A DNA stretch of 64,000 nucleotides from Epiperipatus broadwayi. Taxonomy: Eukaryota > Onychophora > Udeonychophora > Euonychophora > Peripatidae. The DNA lies in contig JAQFVV010012476.1 in assembly GCA_028023455.1 (NCBI GenBank), forward strand, positions 1,841,820 to 1,905,819, in the 5' to 3' direction. How positions within the stretch are numbered: position 1 is the first letter of the stretch; each line of letters begins with the position of its first letter. Positions 59,913-64,000 of this stretch are shown piece after piece. A program made the translations under genes and the position numbers. The notes under the pieces are model-generated. The model made no database searches. It saw nothing but the letters and a program-made list of their open reading frames with translations, and was not told where the DNA came from.

Positions 59913-60370
59913 TCTTTTTACTCTCTATACTAGTTCTCATCTCTCCTACTCCCTATTCTTTATTAATGCATCTATTCTTCTATCCCATTTCATGCCACTA
60001 TAAACCTTAACAATTTTTCTAATACAATCATATCAACGATTTTATAAGTATACTGACATAAATTCTTTATCCAAATCTTCTGCATACTATACTACCTTTC
60101 TCACCCATCTTGTTGTGTGTCCTTTACCCATAACCCAATTAAATACTATTTTGGATATTTTCTTATTATCCATAAACTGCAATCTACTGAACATTTTCCT
60201 TTTGATTTTTGCATCTCTCTTATAAAAACTCGACCATTCAATTTCTCCTTGAATTGCCTCCTTTGTTATTCACACATGCATCTAATGCATATCTTTCTAC
60301 TTCTCTTTGTTCTACTAACTATCTATAAGATACTGATCTCTTCAAATTTTTTTCAATTAAAAAATCAATA
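59335..60370 (-). pseudogene. Non-RTE LINE, C-terminal remnant
   Basis: On the - strand a broken frame contains GEIEWSSFYKRDAK and KKISKIVFNWVMGKGHTTRW (about 60250-60080). After a (TA)n microsatellite comes a 94-codon frame (59481-59765) with VCKLCKKVIENINHLLIECK, a CX2C...HX4C zinc-knuckle-like motif of the kind that follows many LINE reverse transcriptases. The 3' UTR has 'ggctgagagattcctgactc' and 'catgtcacatc'. The clade is uncertain. It shares sequence with the + strand remnant at 61297-61670. Several stops make it inactive. Confidence 0.6.
59846..59908. repeat. (TA)n microsatellite inside LINE remnant
   Basis: About 60 bp of pure TA following a short CT tract at 59824-59838. Confidence 0.97.
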
Positions 60371-60519
60371 ATCTTCATTATTTAAACATTTCTATGCTAA
60401 TATGAGTTACAGTATGGGAAAACATCATTCTAAAGCTGTGGAATTACCATGCTTTTTCTGAAAAAAACACCCAAAGATTCTAAATAAATATGAGAGTAAT
60501 TAAGCTAGTAACTACATGA

Positions 60520-60650
60520 TTTAGTGCAGTGGTAGGAGACAGATTGTAGCACTCAAAATCCATGAATTACAGCCCAGTTATGTTACACCATACCTCAAAT
60601 TTCTTATGAACTCTTGTTCAATTAGGATCATTTGGCTATTTATTTGTTAA
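60520..60650 (+). mobile_element. SINE remnant
   Basis: 'TTAGTGCAGTGGTAGGAGAC' (A-box-like) ... 'atttcttatgaactcttgtt' tail at 60598-60617, matching the remnant at 15541-15640. Weak B box. Confidence 0.45.
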
Positions 60651-61296
60651 TAATAATTTAATTTTTAGAAAATATATACAATAAAAGTTAATAGATTATA
60701 CTGTTCATTGTAATTTTAGTTTTCTGTTTTGTGTGCCTTAAAACATTTTATAATAGCAAATGAAATAAAGTCACACATCACGTGACTTATATATATATAT
60801 TGTTTTAATCAAGTACTTATATATATATATTGTTTTAATCAAGTAAATTATAAATAAATTGAAATAATAGACAGCAGACTTGTTTGGCTACAATTTAATT
60901 TAATATCAAATCGATTTTCGTTCACGTATAAATCTTCTCAAGATGTGATTTTTAAAATTAATCATGTGATAGCATTGGTTGTATAATTTACTAAAAAATG
61001 ACTGTAAGAAATAACATATGTGTATAGGAGTATAGTTTATTCATAACTTACAGGCGAATTCGTTTACTTACATTTGTGTTTCATATACATTAAATTATGT
61101 CTATTTGATATTTATATTTTCAAACTGATATTTAATGAGGGCTATATAGAAAGATTATTAAAATTGAAGCTTTGTCTTTATCTTCTAATTGCACAACTGT
61201 AATTTTGAAATGATTTATAGTGTATTTAAATCAGACTAATATATAATAATTATTCTTTATTTCCTGCCATGCCATAGACAACTGTTTATAATGATC
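60651..61296. other. AT-rich DNA, no gene seen
   Basis: A 37-bp exact duplication ('acttatatatatatattgtt', 60784 and 60817) is the only structure. Confidence 0.5.
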
Positions 61297-61670
61297 AAAA
61301 GTTTGACAGGTAGATGTAAGGAAGGAATAGAAAATATTAGGCATTTGTTAATTGAATGTAAATGTTTGAAAACAGAAAGGGCACATATAATGAAGTTATA
61401 GAAGAATAAATATGAAAAAAGTGATTATACAGAAAGTGAATTATTGATTTTTGTGCTGGGTTTGGGAAAAGATAAGGGAGATTTAGATATAAAGGCCATA
61501 GAGTTGACAAAGATTATGTTGTGGAAATGGGATGGAGCAGAATATGGGAAAACTTAGACTGGTGAATGGAAAATAAAGTGGCTAACAGGTTTCTCTGGGC
61601 ATAATTGTTGAGAGATTCTTGACTTTGTTTAAGGAGAAGCTACAGTACATCACATCACATCATGATATGT
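61297..61670 (+). pseudogene. Non-RTE LINE, 3' end, second copy
   Basis: Translation of 61325-61560 gives NIRHLLIECKCLKTER, a stop, then SDYTESELL and KDKGDLDIKAIELTKI, colinear with the - strand remnant at 59335-60370. The 3' UTR 'gttgagagattcttgac ... catcacatcatgat' also matches. It is 5'-truncated just before the zinc-knuckle-like motif and carries at least two stops. It lies about 2 kb from its relative, in opposite orientation. Confidence 0.65.
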
Positions 61671-62064
61671 GTGTTGTTTATTTATAACTTATGGGAGAGT
61701 TTGTTGACTTCTAGTTTGAATTTCATGTGTGTATATGTACCGAATAAATCAAATCAAAATTAAAATATTATCTAACAACAAATTAAAAATTCACCTCCAA
61801 TAAATAGGTTTCTTGCGAAGGCAGATTTCTCAAGTGTAAACAATGACACAAGGCAACATTCACGCACAAACACACCTATGTAATAACTAAACATCATAAT
61901 TTCAAATATATACAATTGAAACACCAATAACCACCTCCAACAGAGTTATGTAATCTCATCAACTACGAAAAGATAAAATGGCACCAATCTATCTTTTAGC
62001 TTTGGTGTAATATAAGGTTAGTTTTTTGATATAGTTTTGAACTGTAAAGTGACATTAGTATATT

Positions 62065-62152
62065 ACTTTAATTTATGTGCAGATTAAATGATCTGAAATC
62101 CCCATTAATATATTAATGGCGATTTTAGATTTTTTAGTCTGCGCATAAGTTA
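62065..62152. repeat. ~88-bp hairpin centred on TTAATATATTAA
   Basis: The arm 'ttatgtgcagattaaatgat ... atctgaaatccc' is answered by 'gcgattttagat ... agtctgcgcataa'. About 35 pairs with several mismatches. Confidence 0.6.
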
Positions 62153-62335
62153 AAACAATAGATCAAATTCATTCTATAGCTTAAAACTATTTATTTTATC
62201 TTTTTATAGTTTTTGATGTTACATAACTCAGTGGGATATAGTTACTTCTGTTTCAATTTCATCATATATATATATATTAGTAATGCGTGTGTTAGTTTTA
62301 AACTTTTCTCGACAAAATGTGATTCAATATAAATA

Positions 62336-62580
62336 ATACATACAACATGTATACTAAGAAAAATGTGTTTAATACTTTAAAATAAAAATGTTAAATACAT
62401 CAACATAACGCTGAGTATGCTTTCGACTTCCAAGTAGTAATACTCATATCTTAGTATACCTATAACTATAACTACCAGTTAGTCAAAGCATTCCCAGCAT
62501 ACTGTATTGATGTATTTAACATTTTTATTTTAAAGTATTAAACAAGCGTTTTTTATTATACATGTTGTATGTACTACTTA
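62336..62580. mobile_element. Palindromic element with ~92-bp arms
   Basis: 'tacatacaacatgtata' and 'taatactttaaaataaaaat' at 62340-62400 are repeated inverted at 62515-62572 (over 85% identity). 'gctgagtatgctttcgac' and its partner 'caaagcattcccagcatac' close the inner stem. There is no coding sequence. Confidence 0.7.
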
Positions 62581-62759
62581 TATCATAATAACATGTATGT
62601 AAATTTATTGAAAATAAAGACCTCTCCAACTATCACATAAACAATATTAAAATTAAAACAAAACAAAACAGAGAAAGTCATAGTCAAACAAAATGAGAGT
62701 CATTTTGTCTGGAATTTAAATGGAAAACAAGCTTTAGCAACACTAAATAAACTTAAATG

Positions 62760-63165
62760 TAATTTAGAAGGGATACTTTCAAGCTCCCTATAGCTATCTA
62801 CATCATCTTATAAACTAAAACACATAATCACATACGTGTAAAAAAGATAAATAATCTCCAATACGTATCTTTTGTGCTGAACCAGCACTCAGCAGTTATT
62901 CCAGAGCATTATTTCCCCCTCACATATATAATCAGTTCTCAGTTTTATATTAAGATAGCAAATCTTCAAACTTTAAAGACCAGGTTTCAATCTTCTCCAC
63001 CTTCCAGCTCTTCAGCTGTCCATATCATTGAAAACATGATGACCAACACTTAAAGCCCATGCTGATGCCAATATTGTTGTTATATCCATGTTGATTTTAA
63101 GTTACTCTGACTCCTCATGTACATGATCTAATATATCCACTTAAATACAGAGAAGAGAGATGGGC
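62760..63165 (-). mobile_element. P1-family element, copy D
   Basis: Runs on the - strand. Its outer end TAATTTAGAAGGG is the same as in copy E. It contains a perfect stem II (GTGCT with AGCAC) but a damaged core (CTGCTGA and CAAA; 62855-62905 on the + strand). Inner landmarks 'tgtacatgaggagt' and 'atctctcttctctg' match copies A and B. It sits 60 bp from copy E. Confidence 0.65.
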
Positions 63166-63227
63166 AGAATTTAGAATGAATATGTAATATTTAAAATAAA
63201 AGTATATTGTCAATGCTCAAGTTAATG

Positions 63228-63837
63228 TAATTTAGAAGGGATTTGATCTCAGATTTTCAAACTCCCTACAGCTATCCATTTCATCTTATATAACTAGTAC
63301 ACATGAACATATGTATGTAAAGAAGATAAATGATCTCCAATATACATAATTGGTGCTGAACCAGCACTCATTAGTTGTCCTGATCATCATCTTCCACACA
63401 CATATATAATCACTGCTCAGTATTATATTCAGAAATCTTCAAACTTTAAGCAACAGTCTTCACTCTTTTTCACCCTCCAACTCTTGAGCCATCCATATCA
63501 ATGAAAGTCTGATTAGCTGTCCATACCATTGAAAATCTGATGACGAACATCAGATTTTTAATATGGATACGTTGAAGAGTTGGAGGGTGGAGAAAATTAA
63601 AGTCTTTTCATTAAAGTTTGAAGATTTGCTATCTTAATATTAAACTGAAGACTGATTATATATGTGTGTGGGAGATGATGATCTGGACCAACTGATGGGT
63701 GCTGGTTTAGCACAAAATACTTATATTGAAGATCATTTATCTTTTTCATATGTACGTGGTCATGTGTATCAATTGTATAAGATAAAGTGATAGCTGACAG
63801 GAGTTTAAAAGTCTGAGTTCAAATCCCTTCTAAATTA
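63228..63837. mobile_element. P1-family element, copy E (full palindrome)
   Basis: Arms of about 290 bp, 63228-63520 and 63541-63837, are inverted copies meeting at 'catcagattttt'. Both ends read TAATTTAGAAGGGATTTGA. Each arm carries the hammerhead-like segment: in the + arm at 63675-63740, outer stem I ATGATC pairs with GATCAT and inner pairs remain, but the core is CTGATGG and CAAA; the - arm core is CTAATGA. No protein is encoded. An RNA read through either strand would fold into a single long hairpin. Confidence 0.75.
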
Positions 63838-64000
63838 TATAAAGTTCATCATAGACAATACACTTGTATTTAAATATTACAATACTAAATGAGAAAATAA
63901 AATTATAATCATTGTAGATGTGTAACAAGACTTATTGGTACGTATTGCTTTGTATTACCTTACGCACTTGAGAAATGTACTTTTGCAGGAAAAATGTTTG

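Overview
This window is AT-rich, gene-poor, repeat-dense animal nuclear DNA. I see no confident host protein-coding gene, rRNA gene or functional tRNA gene, and nothing bacterial or viral. The mix of RTE-type LINEs with (GAT)n tails, Penelope-like GIY-YIG remnants, a hAT element, tRNA-derived SINEs, long foldback elements, long tetranucleotide microsatellites and poly-G tracts fits a lophotrochozoan. My best guess is a coleoid cephalopod (octopus-like). That is inference from repeat style, not proof.

Layout. 1-5.3 kb: a hAT-type MITE with an 8-bp target duplication (679-984), a long-TIR foldback element (1087-2455) and a 70-bp hairpin. 5.3-9 kb: a palindromic element of family P1 carrying a hammerhead-ribozyme-like motif, then about 2.9 kb of strongly diverged satellite with a monomer near 67 bp and an internal four-monomer duplication. 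9-11.3 kb: two tandem Penelope-like GIY-YIG remnants and an inverted pair of terminal-repeat-like segments. 13.5-21 kb: a palindrome with two opposed CTGATGA...GAAA motifs, a perfect 91-bp tandem duplication, RTE 3' fragments, SINE remnants, a (TAA)n array and a retrozyme-like dimer (family P3). 22.7-25.4 kb: a second foldback element and a second P3 dimer. 27.9-30.5 kb: the best-preserved element, a 5'-truncated RTE LINE with a 767-codon reverse transcriptase frame and an 11-bp target duplication. 32.7-35.3 kb: a complete but decayed hAT element with TIRs, a degenerate 8-bp target duplication and BED-finger to C-terminal-domain remnants. 36-47.5 kb: RTE fragments (one split by a palindromic element), a compound tetranucleotide microsatellite, a P2 palindrome and a tRNA-Ser-like SINE. 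48.8-57.8 kb: two more copies of that SINE with 18-bp and 15-bp target duplications, adjacent P1 and P2 elements, another large palindrome, GATA arrays and a 223-bp duplication. 58-64 kb: three P1 copies, two remnants of one LINE family in opposite orientation, and further palindromes.

The mobile elements form donor/parasite layers. RTE LINEs, another LINE and Penelope-like elements carry replication proteins. SINEs, the hAT MITE and the P1-P3 families carry none and presumably borrow such machinery. The most interesting signal is that P1 copies fold as type I hammerhead ribozymes: consensus core at 5785-5810, paired stems I-III and one compensatory stem-I change between copies. P3 loci are head-to-tail dimers of a roughly 400-bp unit with a hammerhead-like junction, which is the architecture of retrozymes. 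Four CpG-normal islands in otherwise CpG-poor DNA (about 4.5, 17.7-18.1, 37.0-37.9 and 56.1-56.7 kb) are the best places to look for host regulatory DNA or small exons.
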